Positions 31,082 through 43,004 of a stretch of 64,000 nucleotides of DNA are shown in pieces. A program made the position numbers and the translations under genes. The notes below the pieces were generated by a model. That model was not told where the DNA came from. It saw nothing but the letters and a program-made list of their open reading frames with translations, and made no database searches. Each line of letters opens with the position of its first letter. Positions within the stretch are counted from its first letter, which is position 1. This stretch comes from Xiphydria camelus (taxonomy: Eukaryota; Arthropoda; Insecta; Hymenoptera; Xiphydriidae), in NCBI GenBank assembly GCA_963678675.1, contig OY783196.1:13510138-13574137 (forward strand), written 5' to 3'.

Positions 31082-31435
31082 TACAGTTACAAATGTACGT
31101 GAAATGTACGTGAAGTTGGCCAAGTAATTAAAAAAATTATGAGAATTTGAGAAAAATTTTTAAATTAAAAAACTTGGCGGGATTGTTTTAGAAATTATGA
31201 AAAAATATCAAAAGGAAATTATAGAAGCTAGAAAATACATGCAATGAAGCCTTATAATATTCAAAAAATTAAAATTATAAAAATAAAGAACATGTTTAAA
31301 AAGAATATTTAAAATTATAAATTTTTGTCAAACAATCCCGCCAAGTTTTTTCATTAAAAAATTTGTTTGAATTCCTCATAATTTTTTTAATTACTTGGCC
31401 AACTTAGATTTCACGTATATTTGTAATTGTACTTC
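31082..31435. repeat. Inverted repeat, about 105-bp arms
   Basis: The left arm contains AAGTTGGCCAAGTAATTAAA and AACTTGGCGGGATTGTTT; the right arm has the reverse complements. The spacer is AT-rich. It is probably a degenerate MITE. Confidence 0.78.
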
Positions 31436-31547
31436 GCAGATGTTTTGCATCGCCGATGTTTTTGGTGGGATTCTTCTTTGCTATATAATTGTTACCCTCG
31501 GCGCGCCCACAGGGTACGTACTATCACCGACTGTAACCTTTCTCCAG

Positions 31548-32487
31548 CTACGAGCTCTGCGTTGCGTCTTCTTTCGGGAACCCGATGATTGTTTTGTCAA
31601 GCATGTTGTCGTTTTCTTCCGCCTCAGGCTCGGGAACTTGACCAGTAATGCACATGTTGTGCAGTACAACGCATGCATTAATGATTTTAGAAGCAAAGTC
31701 AGGCTGGTAATGAAGTGCCCGGTGTTTTAAAAGGCATCTGAAGCGCATTTTCAACACACGCCATTGGTTCTCTCTATTACTGAGCGAATTGATCGCTATC
31801 GTTGAGAAAAATATTCTTCTGGAGAACCAGCAGCCGCGTTGAGCATGGGCGTCATCATCCATGGCCGCAATGCATATCCGGAATCCCCTATAATATATGT
31901 TTTAGAGTCAGGAATAAAAACTTTTACTCAAGAAAAGAAAACATTAGTAGAACTCTTACCGAGGAGATAATAAGTGTGTCCCAGACGATTCAGCTCCCTC
32001 AACAGTGGCAACACGTTGGAATTACTCCAAATGTAATTATCGTGCGCACTTCCAGGGAACCGGGAGCTCACATTCCTGATCCGCAAGTCGGAATCGCATA
32101 TCTGGAAACAATGATTGAATTTAGCTGAGAGTACAGTTGATGATAAAATCTTAAACCATTCAAGCATAGGAACTGTTACCAATTGGGTGTTAATGGAATG
32201 ATAGCCTTTCCTGTTGACATATATGTGTTCTGGAAAAAGCGGGTCATTCCTTGACGGTGGGACAATCGCGACATGCGTGCAATCAATCACGCCTACAATG
32301 CGTGGGAATTGATATTTTTCAAAAAACCTAAAATTTTTTTGATCCGTTAATGAATGTTTATGGTAGAACTAAACATTTATTACATATTATTTGAATTTCA
32401 TCGTACTTGTTGCTGACAGAGTTTAGCTCGTCCATATTTTGGGGGAAGTGCACCCATTCGTGAAGAATTTCTTGTCTATTAAGAACG
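31548..32487 (-). pseudogene. Harbinger H2 transposase, C-terminal two thirds
   Basis: Reading right to left: DVLNRQEILHEWVHFPQN immediately beside the copia insertion, then the first catalytic aspartate in GVIDCTHVAIVPP near 32290 with EHIYVNRKGYHS, an intron, FPGSAHDNYIWSNS near 32060, an intron, GDSGYALRPWMMTPML near 31880, and a degraded ERTNGVLK-type glutamate block near 31770 with a frameshift. It ends HNMCITGQVPEPEAEE. This is the HARBI1-like DDE fold. The N-terminal part is displaced to 56839-59702 by the copia element. Confidence 0.85.
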
Positions 32488-32492
32488 TCCAC

Positions 32493-32879
32493 TATTGGAA
32501 CAGTTAGTCGCGATTGACTGAGGCGACTGTACCTCCAACTCTCGCGTTGAGTTGGACGTACAGCGAGTGCCGAGTCGGGCGCCGCCGCGGCGACATCTCT
32601 CGGTCGGCGTGGGAGGCGCCGTCAGACTCGAGCACGATCATGCAGCCCGGGCACTGTCGTGCGATCTCGGGCCCGCTCGTGATCCCCACCGAGCCTTCGT
32701 GCGCGCATAGCAACTCTCAGTCCCGCCGAGCCTGTAAAGACGGAAACGTGCAATCTCGAGCGCTAATAAAAGTAAAAGTACAACGTGGTCGAGCGTTCGG
32801 AAATTCATTAACCATTTGATACCAGTGTTTTCCTCAACCTTAAACTCCATCCTGCTCTTATCTGGCACCTGCTTTAACA
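32493..32879 (+). repeat. 5' LTR of the nested copia element (387 bp)
   Basis: Begins TATTGGAACAGTTAG and ends GCTTTAACA. It starts TA rather than the usual TG, and so does the 3' LTR. GC-rich first half with strong hairpin potential around GCGCCGCCGCGGCG. Confidence 0.9.
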
Positions 32880-32893
32880 GGTTATGGGCCCAG
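32880..32893 (+). other. Primer-binding site (half-tRNA-iMet type)
   Basis: GGTTATGGGCCCAG immediately follows the LTR, matching the known primer site of Drosophila copia. Confidence 0.8.
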
Positions 32894-33023
32894 CGCGCGT
32901 CGAGTGAGTTTTGAGAGCGAGGGAATTTGGCCGCGTGAGGCACGAGGCGCGAGGGGCGGCAATCCTTGGTCGTGTGCGAAAACGTGGTGCCGGGATCGCG
33001 AGGGCTAGTGAATCGAATCCGCG

Positions 33024-36000
33024 ATGGCTGAAGCAATCTCAGCGCGGAGCGTTCGGAAATTCGACGGAACGAATTACCAAGGGTGGAAATTCCAGCTGAA
33101 CTCATTATTTTTGGCACACGAGATAAAAGACGTCGTGGATGGCGAGCGAGTGATGCCGGCGGGGACCGAGGGGCACGAGGCCGAGGCGAAGCAATGGGTG
33201 CGCGACAACGCGAAAACGATGTTTTTGATTTCGTCAACGATGGAGGAGGCGCAGCTGCAGTGTGTGCTCACGTGTACAAGTGCGAAAGCGATGTGGGATC
33301 AGCTCAGCTTAATTAACGAGCAGAAAACGGCAACGAATAAAATGAGTTTGTTGCAAAAATTCCACGAGTATCGTATGAGCGCGGGAGATTCTGCTGTGCA
33401 GCACGTGGCGAAAGTGCACAACCTGGCGGCCCAGATTCGCGATGTCGGTGAACCTGTGTCGGACACTACGGTTATGGCAAAAGTTTTAGCGAGTCTTACG
33501 ACGAAGTTCAGTACGCTACAAACGGCCTGGGACAGTGTCGATCCCGCGCGGCAGACAATGGATCATCTGCTCGAGAGGCTAATTCGCGAGGACGTGCGGC
33601 TCGCAAGTGACAGCGAGACGACGAGTGCGTTAGTGGCAGCGAAAGATGATAAGAAAAAGCAAAGAAAAAAGGACATTGAGTGTTTTAAGTGTCGAGAAAT
33701 GGGATACTTCGCCCGAGAGTGCAAGAACGAGCGCCAGAAAAAGAGTGATAGCGAGAGTGCGCACAACTATGCATTTGTAGCGGAGAAGAACGGGAATTCG
33801 CGAGTGAGTCAAGTGCCGCACGGCGGCGCGCGCGGTCAAGTGACGGGTGTATCGAATCCGGTAGAGGAGATACTGGCGGCGAGTGCGCATGAGGTCTGGC
33901 TGACCGACAGCGGTGCATCGCGACACCTAACGTACCGACGAGAGTGGCTCACTGAATATGAAATCTACGCGGGCGACGACAAAACGATTGCGCTCGGCGA
34001 CAACGAGGTCTGCGAAATTGTCGGCGTAGGAACTGTGCGAATCAAGAAGCTCATCGACGGAGTGTGGCGAGACGCAAGTATCAAAACATTGTTATACGTA
34101 CCGAAGCTGAAGAAAAATTTATTTTCGGTTGGTGTCTGTACGGCGAACGGGTTCGCAGTGACTTTTCGAGAAAACGAGGTAGTGATCACACGCAATAATG
34201 TAGTAGTTGCGATGGGCGTAAAACAGAGCAACGAGCTGTTCAGATTGCTTTTCAAAGTGATGCAACCGGGAAGTCCGGACGAGGCGAACGTCGCGTCACA
34301 AAATTTGAACGTGTGGCACGAGCGACTGGGGCACGTGGGCCAACGCGGAATCCGTGATCTAGTGAAAAAAGGGCTCGTCAGCGGCGTATCATTGTCAAGC
34401 AATTGGGAGTTCTTCTGCGAAGCGTGCAAGTTGGGAAAGGCTCACAAGCTGCCATTCAAAGAACGCACAGAGAAATCATCGACGGCGATTGGCGAGATGT
34501 TCCACACGGATGTCTGCGGGCCGGTACCAACAGAATCGATCGGTGGGATGAAATACTTTCTAACGTTCAAAGACGATGCGAGCGGTTATCGTCACGTGCA
34601 TTTCATGAGACACAAATCAGACGTCTTTGAGAACTTTAAAAATTTCGAGAGACTCGTGCACACAAAATTTGGGCAGCCAATGAAAACACTTCGGTCGGAC
34701 AACGGGAAGGAATTCTCTAATCAGAAAATGGACGATTACCTCGCGTCGTGCGGAATCAAGCACGAGACAACCGTACCGTACACGCCACAGCAAAACGAGA
34801 GAGCTGAGCGAGACAACCGAACGATCATGGAGAGCGCGAGGACGATGTTGAACGCGAAGAGTCTTCCAAAGTTCTTGTGGGCTGAGGCAGTCAATACTGC
34901 GGTCTATGTGCTGAACCGAACCGTCTGGAACAGCGAGAGCACGCCTTACGAGAAATGGACGAGGAAGACTCCGAATCTAGAGCATCTGCGGATTTTTGGA
35001 TCCGAGGTATTCGTGCACATCCCAAAGCAATTTACGCAGAAGCTAGACGCGCGTTCGCGGCGAGCGTACTTCGTCGGGTATCAAGGTGACTCCGCAAATT
35101 ATCGGCTATTCGATCCAGTGTCGAGGAGGGTCTCGGTCGCAAGAGATGTTATTTTTCACGAGAAAGTCGGGAATATAACCAACGGCGTGGAAACGGACGA
35201 AGGCGAGACGACACTTCCCTCAAGGAAAAACGAGATCCAACCACACGCAGAGGAGAACGAGAGAGAGGCACCACAGGAGGCGCCTCGAGAGGCATCACAA
35301 GAGGACGCAGGAATCGAGGAAGAACGCGACGGAGACAGAGCGATAGGTGGCGCTGAGCGAGCTCAACGCGAGCTGCGAAATCAAGCGAGTATCCGGCCCC
35401 CGGAACGGTATCGACTCGAGTTAAACGTCGCGGAGTACGTTGTCCCAAACACAGTTGAAGAGGCAGCGAATGGTGAGGATGCCACGCAGTGGGCGGTAGC
35501 CATTCGCAATGAACTAAGCGCGCACGAGAAGAACCAAACCTGGTCGCTCGTGCCGCGAGCCTCAGGGATGAGGACGGTCGACTCAAAATGGGTGTTCCGA
35601 CTGAAGGAGGATCCAGACGAAGGAACAAGGCGATACAAGGCAAGACTCTCTGTGCTCGGGGATTCCAGCAAAGAGAGGGAGTCGACTACACCGAGACTTT
35701 CGCCCCGGTGGTTCGATACGATTCGCTGAGAGTGCTGCTGGCAACGGTGGCAACGAGGGACTTGGAGCTGACGCAGTTCGACGTCCAAACCGCGTTCCTT
35801 TACGGGGAATTGGACGAGACAATCTACATGGAGGTTCCAGAGGGGCTCAACGACGTAGGAGGAACGAGCCACGAAAGAGTCGTGTGCAAACTCCAAAAGT
35901 CGTTGTATGGACTGAAGTAGTCTCCAAGGTGCTGGAACAAAAAGTTCACGCAGTTTTTAAACGAGTTTCAGTTGGAAGCATGCGAAGCCGACAAGTGCAT

Positions 36001-36252
36001 GTTTGTCGGAAAGTTTGAAAGTGAAACGGTGTATCTTGCTCTGTTCGTAGATGACGGACTGATCGCTGCGAGATCGAGAAAGACTCTAGATGTAATCCTA
36101 AAAAAACTAAGCGACGCCTTTGAGATCACAATCGGTGACTCAAGTATGTTCGTTGGCGTACAAATCCTGCGCGATAGAAGCAAGAAGGTTCTAGTCGTCC
36201 ACCAAAGTGCTTACACTAAGAAAATAATAGAGAAATATTATATGAGGGGCTG
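33024..36252 (+). pseudogene. Copia gag-pol, N-terminal to reverse transcriptase, broken
   Basis: The first frame, 33024-35729, starts MAEAISARSVRKFDGTNYQG (Gag), has a zinc knuckle CFKCREMGYFAREC with tyrosine in place of the usual histidine, protease WLTDSGASRHL, integrase zinc-binding HERLGHVG...CEACKLGK and triad HTDVCGP, LRSDNGKEF, NERAERDNRT. Near 35640-35690 a frameshift moves the RT to the frame FQQREGVDYTETFAPVVRYD. A TAG at 35918-35920 interrupts KSLYGLK. RT continues through FVDDGLIAARS to 36240, where the Sola-like element is inserted. The three defects make it inactive. Confidence 0.92.
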
Positions 36253-39200
36253 AGAAACATAGTGGTGTAAGTCAACAAAAATAAGAAATTGTATTAAGCC
36301 ACTATTCTGGTTCAGAATCACAAGCTTCATTTGGAAACATTTCGAAATAATTCATGTTTCTACTATTTTCACTAGAAAGCACCATCAGTTTTGTGTTGTA
36401 AACGACTAGAGCTAAACTCGCTGAATCATAATGGTGTAAGTCAGAGTTACACCACTATGTTCAGAAACGTTTATTCAAAAGAAGGTTATAAGGTTATGTG
36501 GATTTGGTTGTCGTGCTCATCACGAATTATTATTAAATAATATAATTCTGAGTAATTCTCTTGTGTACCTATGCTACTCCGTAGGTATCCCGTTCTAGAG
36601 TTTCTAGAGTTAGGTAGTCAAAAAGGCCCTGTCGCCCCGTAAAACTCTCACGCTGTAAATTTTATTGCTAAAAACTCGGAATCCCTCTTCCCATGCCACG
36701 AAAGCGTAAACTTCCCTTCCTACAACCTTCCACCACTCCCTATATTTCCTGGCCGAAATACCTCCCGTTTTCTAAAATAAAGCAGTCTTAGAAAAACCGT
36801 CGAACAGGCAGTATTTAATTTTTCTCGAGCGCAATTGGCGAGACTATCCGCTCGTCCCTCGAGTAAAGGAACTCCAACAATTCATCTGTGTACTTTGTGT
36901 ATAAATGTAATGGCCTCGTCAAGTAAATGTTGATTGACAATGATTGGATTGACAATAGTGATGATAGTGTCAAGGATCTGGATTACGAAATATCTTCTGA
37001 GAGTGACTGTTTATCTGAGGCGCCAGGTAAGTTAATAATATTCATTCTTATCCATTTTCATCTGCAACCTCAGTAGTTCAGTTAACTTGGCTTAAATAAA
37101 CACATTTGTATAGTTTGGACACTAAAATTAAGTGCCAGTTAGGACTTTCGCAAATATTTTCTTGAGCGAATAAGACATTTTTTAAATTTGGTTGCAGAGG
37201 ACTTCATGGCAGATAATCTTGTTGTAGCTGTGGGAGCACACTCACCGCCAGTGGAAGCTGATGGTGTAACGAAATCTCGAAAATGCCAACGAAAAAGATC
37301 CAAAAGAGAAACTGCAAAGCGACTACGCAACAGTGGTAAAGCTTACGTAAATGTGAAGGGTGCCATGATAGATAAAAAATCTTTTCGAAATACTGACTGT
37401 GGCTGTGCAAAAAAGTGTATCGAATCGGTCACAGAAGATGAAAGGAAATTGCTGTTTGAAAATTGTTATGGAATGGCCGATTTTTCGAGGCAAAATGCGT
37501 ACCTGTGTGGTTTGATTCACCAAACAGAAGTTAAGCAAAGGCGTCATGTTAATGGCAGTAGGGGCAATAATCAACATTCAAACCGATATTATTTACAAAA
37601 GGCGAATATCACAGTCCGAGTTTGCAAGAAGTTTTTTCTACAGAAATTTCTAATTTCTGATGGAAGGATTACAAGAGCCATCAATAAACTTAAGATAAAC
37701 CACTCTCCGGGCGAGGACCTCCGGGGAAAACATAAAGCCGCTCAGAAAATTTCTGAAGAGCAACGACAATTTTGCAGAGAATATATCAGCCTATTTTCAG
37801 CATGCCAAAGCCACTATTCTCGACATGATAACCCGGATAGGAAATATCTCAACCCTGATTTTTGAACTTGAGAAAGATGTTTAGCCTTTATGTGGAATGG
37901 TGCAGATCAAACAACTACGAACCTGTCAAAGAATACTTGTATAGGTATATATTTAACACAAAATGTAATTTACATTTTCATGAACCAACACAGGATACAT
38001 GTAAGAGTTGTGATCAATACAAACAGTTAAAAGATATGGAGGAGAATGAAAAAAAGAAATGTGAACTTGAAATGGAACATGATTTACACTTGAGAAAGGC
38101 AGAAAAGGCTAGAGGGAGCTTGAAAGAAGACAGAGAAGATGCTAAAGAAAATTCCGAAATATAGACCATTACCATCGATCTACAAAAAGCCTTACCATTT
38201 CCAAAATTATCGGTCTCGGAGGCATACTATAAGCGCAACATGTATTGCTATAATTTCGGGGTACATGATGTTGCTAACAATATTGGGTATATGTACGTTT
38301 GGGACGAGACTATAGCATCACTAGGTTCCCAGGAAGTAGCTCTTGCGTAAAAAAACACCTCAGCGTTGTGAATAAAAAGTACGTTGTAATTTACAGCGAC
38401 TCATGCACTGGTCAAAACCGAAACATTAAGCTTGCGTTAACTTTAATGAAAATAACACAGGAGTCATCTTCTGTTGATAGAATAGACAACAAATTTATGG
38501 TATCAGGACATTCTTACCTACATAATGACAGCGATTTCGGGTTAGTGGAGAAGGAGAGCAGAGAGAAGACTATTTTTGTTCCAGATGACTGATATAGCAT
38601 TATAAAAAATGTACGGTGAAGTAAGAAGTTTATGTTAATCGAAATGCCACAAGAGGATTTGCTTAGCACCGAGTCACTAGAAAAAGCTATAACCAAACGA
38701 GACAAGAATAAAAGTGGTGCAGCGGTAAACTGGTTGTCAATACAGTGACTGAGGTTTGAAAAAGAAAAACCATTTACCATCTTCTATAAAGAAACCTTAA
38801 ATGAGGATATTTTCAATTTCATGAAATCAACATTAGGCCTACTAAAGACGGACGACCCAGACTCCTGAAGAATGTTGAGCAGGCGCCGATGTATTCTGGT
38901 CCGCGGAATATGAACCACTTAAAGAAAAGAGATATGCTGTCTCTTCTAAAATACATTCCCCCCATCCACCACAATTTTTTTGAAAACATAAGTAGGTCTG
39001 CAAACGTTGTGGACTCGGATCCACTGCCTGACGACGAGGAAGATGTTGATCAGTAGACTTAATAATAAAGTGTTTGTTCTTTCATTTTGTGTTAGTACAA
39101 TTTTTTATCCTTCATTGTTTTCACCCACTAGACGTATTACATAGAATTTGATACATTTTTAATCATCCATACCATTTTGAAACACGATACAAACATAACT

Positions 39201-39286
39201 TAGTTTTTTATTAGCACTAATTCGAAAGGTTCATTTCCGCAGAATTAGGTTTTGCTGACTTGCACCACTATGTTTCTCAGCCCCTC
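36244..39286 (+). mobile_element. Sola-like DNA transposon, 3043 bp, inserted in the copia RT
   Basis: Ends GAGGGGCTGAGAAACATAG and reverse complement, with ATAT on both sides (36240-36243, 39287-39290). A 4-bp duplication and a cysteine-rich protein with a YSDSCTGQNRN motif fit Sola-type elements (family recalled from memory, not verified). A single broken transposase gene fills the interior. Confidence 0.8.
36927..39056 (+). pseudogene. Sola-like transposase, frameshifted
   Basis: Exon 1 (36927-37026) is acidic (DDSVKDLDYEISSESD) and joins in frame to exon 2 at 37198 (EDFMADNLVVAVGAHS). The body has a basic stretch, a cysteine motif DCGCAKKCIESVTEDERKLL with YLCGLIHQTEV, then THDTCKSC-like QDTCKSCDQYKQLK. 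A DDE-like segment follows: YMYVWDETIASLGS, VIYSDSCTGQNRN and SGHSYLHNDSDFGLVEKE. The C-terminus is YSGPRNMNHLKKRDMLSLL and YIPPIHHNFFENI. Breaks: a frameshift near 37862, TAG at 38162-38164, shifts near 38340 and 38600. This layout is known from transposon-linked proteins of the DUF7869 type. Confidence 0.7.
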
Positions 39287-39290
39287 ATAT

Positions 39291-40099
39291 GGCGAGCGCA
39301 AAAGTGGTGAGCGTGCCGGCTGATCCCCACGAGACGCTGGCTCCATCTGAGCCAGACGACGAGAAAACAAATAATGCACCTTATCGAGAGGCGGTGGGCT
39401 CTCTAGTATTTTTAGCAGCGGTAACGCGTCCCGACTTGGCATCCCGACGCAGTGAATGCGGTGAGTAAGTACCTAGCGAATCATAATGTAACGCATTGGC
39501 GGGCTGTAAAAAGAATCCTCGCGTACCTGAAAGGCACCGTAGAACTCGGAATAAAGTACGACGGCGGCGGTAGTGAGTGCGAGCTGATCGGCTTCTCCGA
39601 TGCAGACTACGCGGGAGATTTGGAAACGAGAAGGTCGACCACAGGATATGTATTCTGTCTAGCGAATGGAGCAGTCTCTTGGTCGTCTCAACGACAAAAG
39701 TTAGTGACGCTGAGAACCACTGAAGCAGAATACGTTGCTGCTTCTGTGGCGACCAGAGAACTAGTTTGGCTTCGCAAACTATTAAAAGACATCGGATGTC
39801 CATGTGAGAAGGAAACTACCTTGTTTGTAGACAATCAGAGTGCGATTAAACTGATCAAAAATCCAGTCTATCACAAGCGAACCAAACACATAGACATCCG
39901 ATACCACTTCATACGGGAGAAAATCGAAAGTCGAGACGTGTGCGTCGAGTACGTTCCTTCGGAAAAACAAAGAGCAGACATATTCACAAAAGCTCTACCG
40001 AGAGAGCGCTTCAGAAACCTGTGTGAAGAACTAAACCTACTGCCAGGTGATATCAAACGCTCAAACGGCGGTAGTATTGGAACAGTTAGTTGCGATTGA
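39291..40099 (+). pseudogene. Copia pol, RT end and RNase H
   Basis: Continues the copia pol directly after the Sola-like element: NNAPYREAVGSLVFLAAVTRP, then a frameshift near 39440. Then NHNVTHWRAVKRILAYLKGT, the RNase H motifs FSDADYAGD, LRTTEAEYVAAS and VDNQSAIKLI, and KRADIFTKAL-like QRADIFTKALPRERF. The frame ends inside the 3' LTR at 40097-40099. Confidence 0.92.
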
Positions 40100-40301
40100 C
40101 TGAGGCGACTGTACCTCCAACTCTCGCGTTGAGTTGGACGTACAGCGAGTGCCGAGTCGGGCGCCGCCGCGGCGACATCTCTCGGTCGGCGTGGGAGGCG
40201 CCGTCAGACTCGAGCACGATCATGCAGCTCGGGCACTGTCGTGCGATCTCGGGCCCGCTCGTGATCCCCACCGAGCCTTCGTGCGCGCATAACAACTCTC
40301 A
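40075..40301 (+). repeat. 3' LTR of the nested copia element, left part
   Basis: Matches 32493-32719 nearly base for base and stops at CTCTCA where the 40302-56669 element begins. It resumes at 56674 with GTCCCGCC. Confidence 0.92.
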
Positions 40302-41705
40302 TAGTCCAGTAAAATTTCCGTTTAAATCGAAAATTGAGACATACGGGCGAAAACTTGGGAAAAGGTGTGTTTTGATGTTATTAATCGAGGGAACATATTA
40401 AAAGAAAAATCACCAACCGGGTACGGCTGTAAAAAATTATTTATTGTTGAAAAAATCGATTCTTCGCTAATATTTTGAAAACTACGTGACATATTGAAAA
40501 ATAGTTAAGACAAAAGTTGTAGATAATAAAATTATCTACAAAAAAGCTATTACACTTTTTATCCTATCTTCAACGCTTAAGAAGCTAGGACCTCCAGATG
40601 AGTTGAAATGTTCAAATATTCATAACAAATCCAAAAATTAAGATTTTTGCAATTTTCTTTTTTGGAACCCGTTTAGAAAAATCTCAACATTTTTCCTAAC
40701 GAAACCAAATTTTGATTTTCATTGTTGTTTACACATGATTGATTTTTAAAGTTTTAAATGCTTGAATTTACATAGAAATTTGCAATTAAAACAATTTTTA
40801 ATTATACCATCGTTTATTTTGGATTATTTCTGAAGAAAAAGATAAATAGCAATTCAACGTATCTCGCCTGGTTTGCAAGATATGCTAAATTGAAAAGGAA
40901 GGAGATTTATGCGATGATCACCACTGACTACGCAAACTGTGGCAAACATATATAGTGTCGCACCGCTCTCACTCACGTCGCCCTGACGTTTGTGTGCGCG
41001 CGCTGCTGCAGTTGGCTGCGAGTGTCAGTGAGACTGAGGGATGCTCTCGGCCTTCCGGACCTTGCAGGGGTTTCGTAGCATCCCGACCATGAATACCTCG
41101 CCAACCTAGTAGCCCAGGCAGTATGCATTATCTTAATTCCATTAGCGTATTTCCAGCGCCTCCTAGGTAAACGGTTCTACTTTTGGTTGATCAACGAAAT
41201 TGATTCAATTTCATTGAACAGTGCTTTGAGAAACAAATTTTTGAAAATCGTGTCGCGCGCGCGTTCCAAGTGTCTGGAATTGGCGTACATTACATCACCA
41301 ATGCTTCGATAGCGCAACGGTCAAGTTGCCGGGCTGGGAGTCTCGATGTCGTGGGTTCAAATCTTGTTGTTTTTTTTTCTTTTTTTCTTTATTAACTCTT
41401 TTTTTCATTTCATTGCAATCACTTCTTGTTATTAAAAAGTGGTTTACATTACCGAATAAAATAATAGTTTCAATGTTTTTCATACTTTTACATTATTTTC
41501 TTCCTTATTGAGGTGAACCAATATTACATATTTGTAAGAACAGTGGAAACATCGTGGCATTTTTTTACTCTTATATTTCGTCATTGGAATTTTTGGCTGC
41601 CGAAGATTTTGTTCATAATTTTGGATGATAATTGTCGAAAAAACATTTGAAGCACACTGTATTTTGACACCATGAGCATTTATTTTGACGAATGGGACTT
41701 TGCTT
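40302..41705 (+). repeat. Left 1.4-kb inverted repeat of the CTCA element
   Basis: Nearly identical in inverted form to the two right pieces. It contains a GC-rich stretch near 40960-41110 (TCGCACCGCTCTCACTCACG) and a tRNA-like relic near 41303. Confidence 0.88.
41303..41375 (+). other. tRNA-derived relic with Pol III box-like motifs and T-run
   Basis: TAGCGCAACGG resembles a tRNA A box and GGTTCAAATCT a B box, with suitable spacing, followed within 10 bp by a T-run as in Pol III terminators. Anticodon and T stems pair poorly, mostly G-T, so a functional tRNA is unlikely. An inverted copy lies at 44342-44414. Confidence 0.5.
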
Positions 41706-41799
41706 GTTTGTTTGAGGTTGTCGTCGTGTAACTGGTCATTTCGACTTTTTTTTAAATTTATATGGTAGATAGTTCAAAAAATTAACTACGAAATAAGCA

Positions 41800-42237
41800 C
41801 AACCCGACGACGATTTACCGTCTGAAAGTGTAATTATAAATTTTTTTTAATAATTCAATGTACATGTGTTCATACAGGATTTCATGTATTCTAATTTTCC
41901 TTGAAATCAAGGGCTCGACACTTTTCAATGAAATGAAACATAGTGTGGAGAAAGTATCAATGAATACAGCAAAAAAATGAAATTAATTATCTCTCGATAA
42001 TGTTAACTAATTATTTCTCGAAAACCAAAGGGAAAATTAATTTAATTTTTTTGCTGTGTTCATTGATACTTTTTCGACACTGTATGTTTCGTTTCATTGA
42101 AAAATGTCGAGCCGTTGATTTAAAAGAAATTAAAATAGATGAAATTCTGTTTACACGCCTGTAAATGTAGTTATTTTAAAAAAAATATTAAAATTTGAGA
42201 CGGTCAATCGTCGAATACATGCATAGTCTGTAGCGAG
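41800..42237. repeat. Fold-back repeat, about 200-bp arms
   Basis: Arms share GGGCTCGACACTTTTCAATG with its reversed counterpart near 42110 and AAAGTATCAATGAATACAGC with its counterpart near 42055. Similarity runs outward to the GATTTACCGTCT / AGACGGTCAATC blocks. A short AT-rich loop sits near 42010. Confidence 0.8.
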
Positions 42238-42242
42238 CTTTA

Positions 42243-43001
42243 GGCCGGCATTGCACTATAAAAGATCTTTGAAAAAGATCTTTTGTCATATCTTTTACAA
42301 AATTTATTTCATAACATTTATTTTAAAGAGAGAAGTTGAGTACATATATTCCACTGTTTCAAATGTTTGACCACTATATATTATCAATAAAAATGGATGC
42401 GTCCGAAGTACAAATAACCTTGGATACATTGAAATTGAAACCGATATTACGGGTAATTAACTTAAAACGCAGTTTATTTGCTGTGGATTTTTCTTTGGCA
42501 AATAAATAAGTGCAAACTTCTTCAATGTTCTTAAAATGCATCGGAATTATTTGCCAAAGTCGAGAGTGCATCCTGAAGGAATACTTCGGATGCAGCGTTA
42601 ACACATTACTTCTTTAGTTATAGTTGAACGTTATTCCCATACGTATCGATGTAATAGTACAAGTACATTTTTCAATTTTTATAATAGCAGTGTTCCATCG
42701 CACCTTAAGCGGACGTCTATATTGGTTTTTACCGTTCATAATCATCGCGATCTAAGCGAAGCGCTAATTAAATTTAGAGTTAATCCCGCAATCGGTCGCA
42801 ATGGCGAGGCGAGCGGTATGTTCGGTGAATGTAGGCTGTTAATAAGCTCGCAGCCCCGTCTACTCAAAGTTTTGTAAAATGTCGCAGTTTCCTATTACTT
42901 TTACTAAAAGAACTTTACATTTTACATTACACAGTCAAATTTTTAGTCAAAATATATATTTTATAAATATAATAAAGATCTTTTATAGTATAATGCCGGC
43001 C
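42243..43001. mobile_element. 759-bp Harbinger-type MITE with TTA duplication
   Basis: Ends GGCCGGCATTGCACTATAAA and, in reverse, GGCCGGCATTATACTATAAA, flanked by TTA (42240-42242, 43002-43004). A minus-strand frame (42604-42374) reading MLTLHPKYSFRMHSRLW may be a leftover of an internally deleted protein gene; no domain was recognised. Confidence 0.8.
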
Positions 43002-43004
43002 TTA

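Larger units (their letters stand above)
30227..31547. other. AT-rich non-coding region with two inverted repeats
   Basis: Lies between the two convergent genes of H2. No coding frame is seen. It contains the inverted repeats listed at 30490-30740 and 31082-31435. Confidence 0.5.

Noticed and set aside
32638..33237. 199-residue minus-strand frame over the copia LTR and gag
   Set aside because: It is antisense to LTR and gag in a GC-rich stretch and has no recognisable motif.
41303..41375. Functional tRNA gene
   Set aside because: A and B box-like motifs are present, but the T stem is nearly all G-T pairs and the anticodon stem has a mismatch. Both copies are inside transposon repeats.
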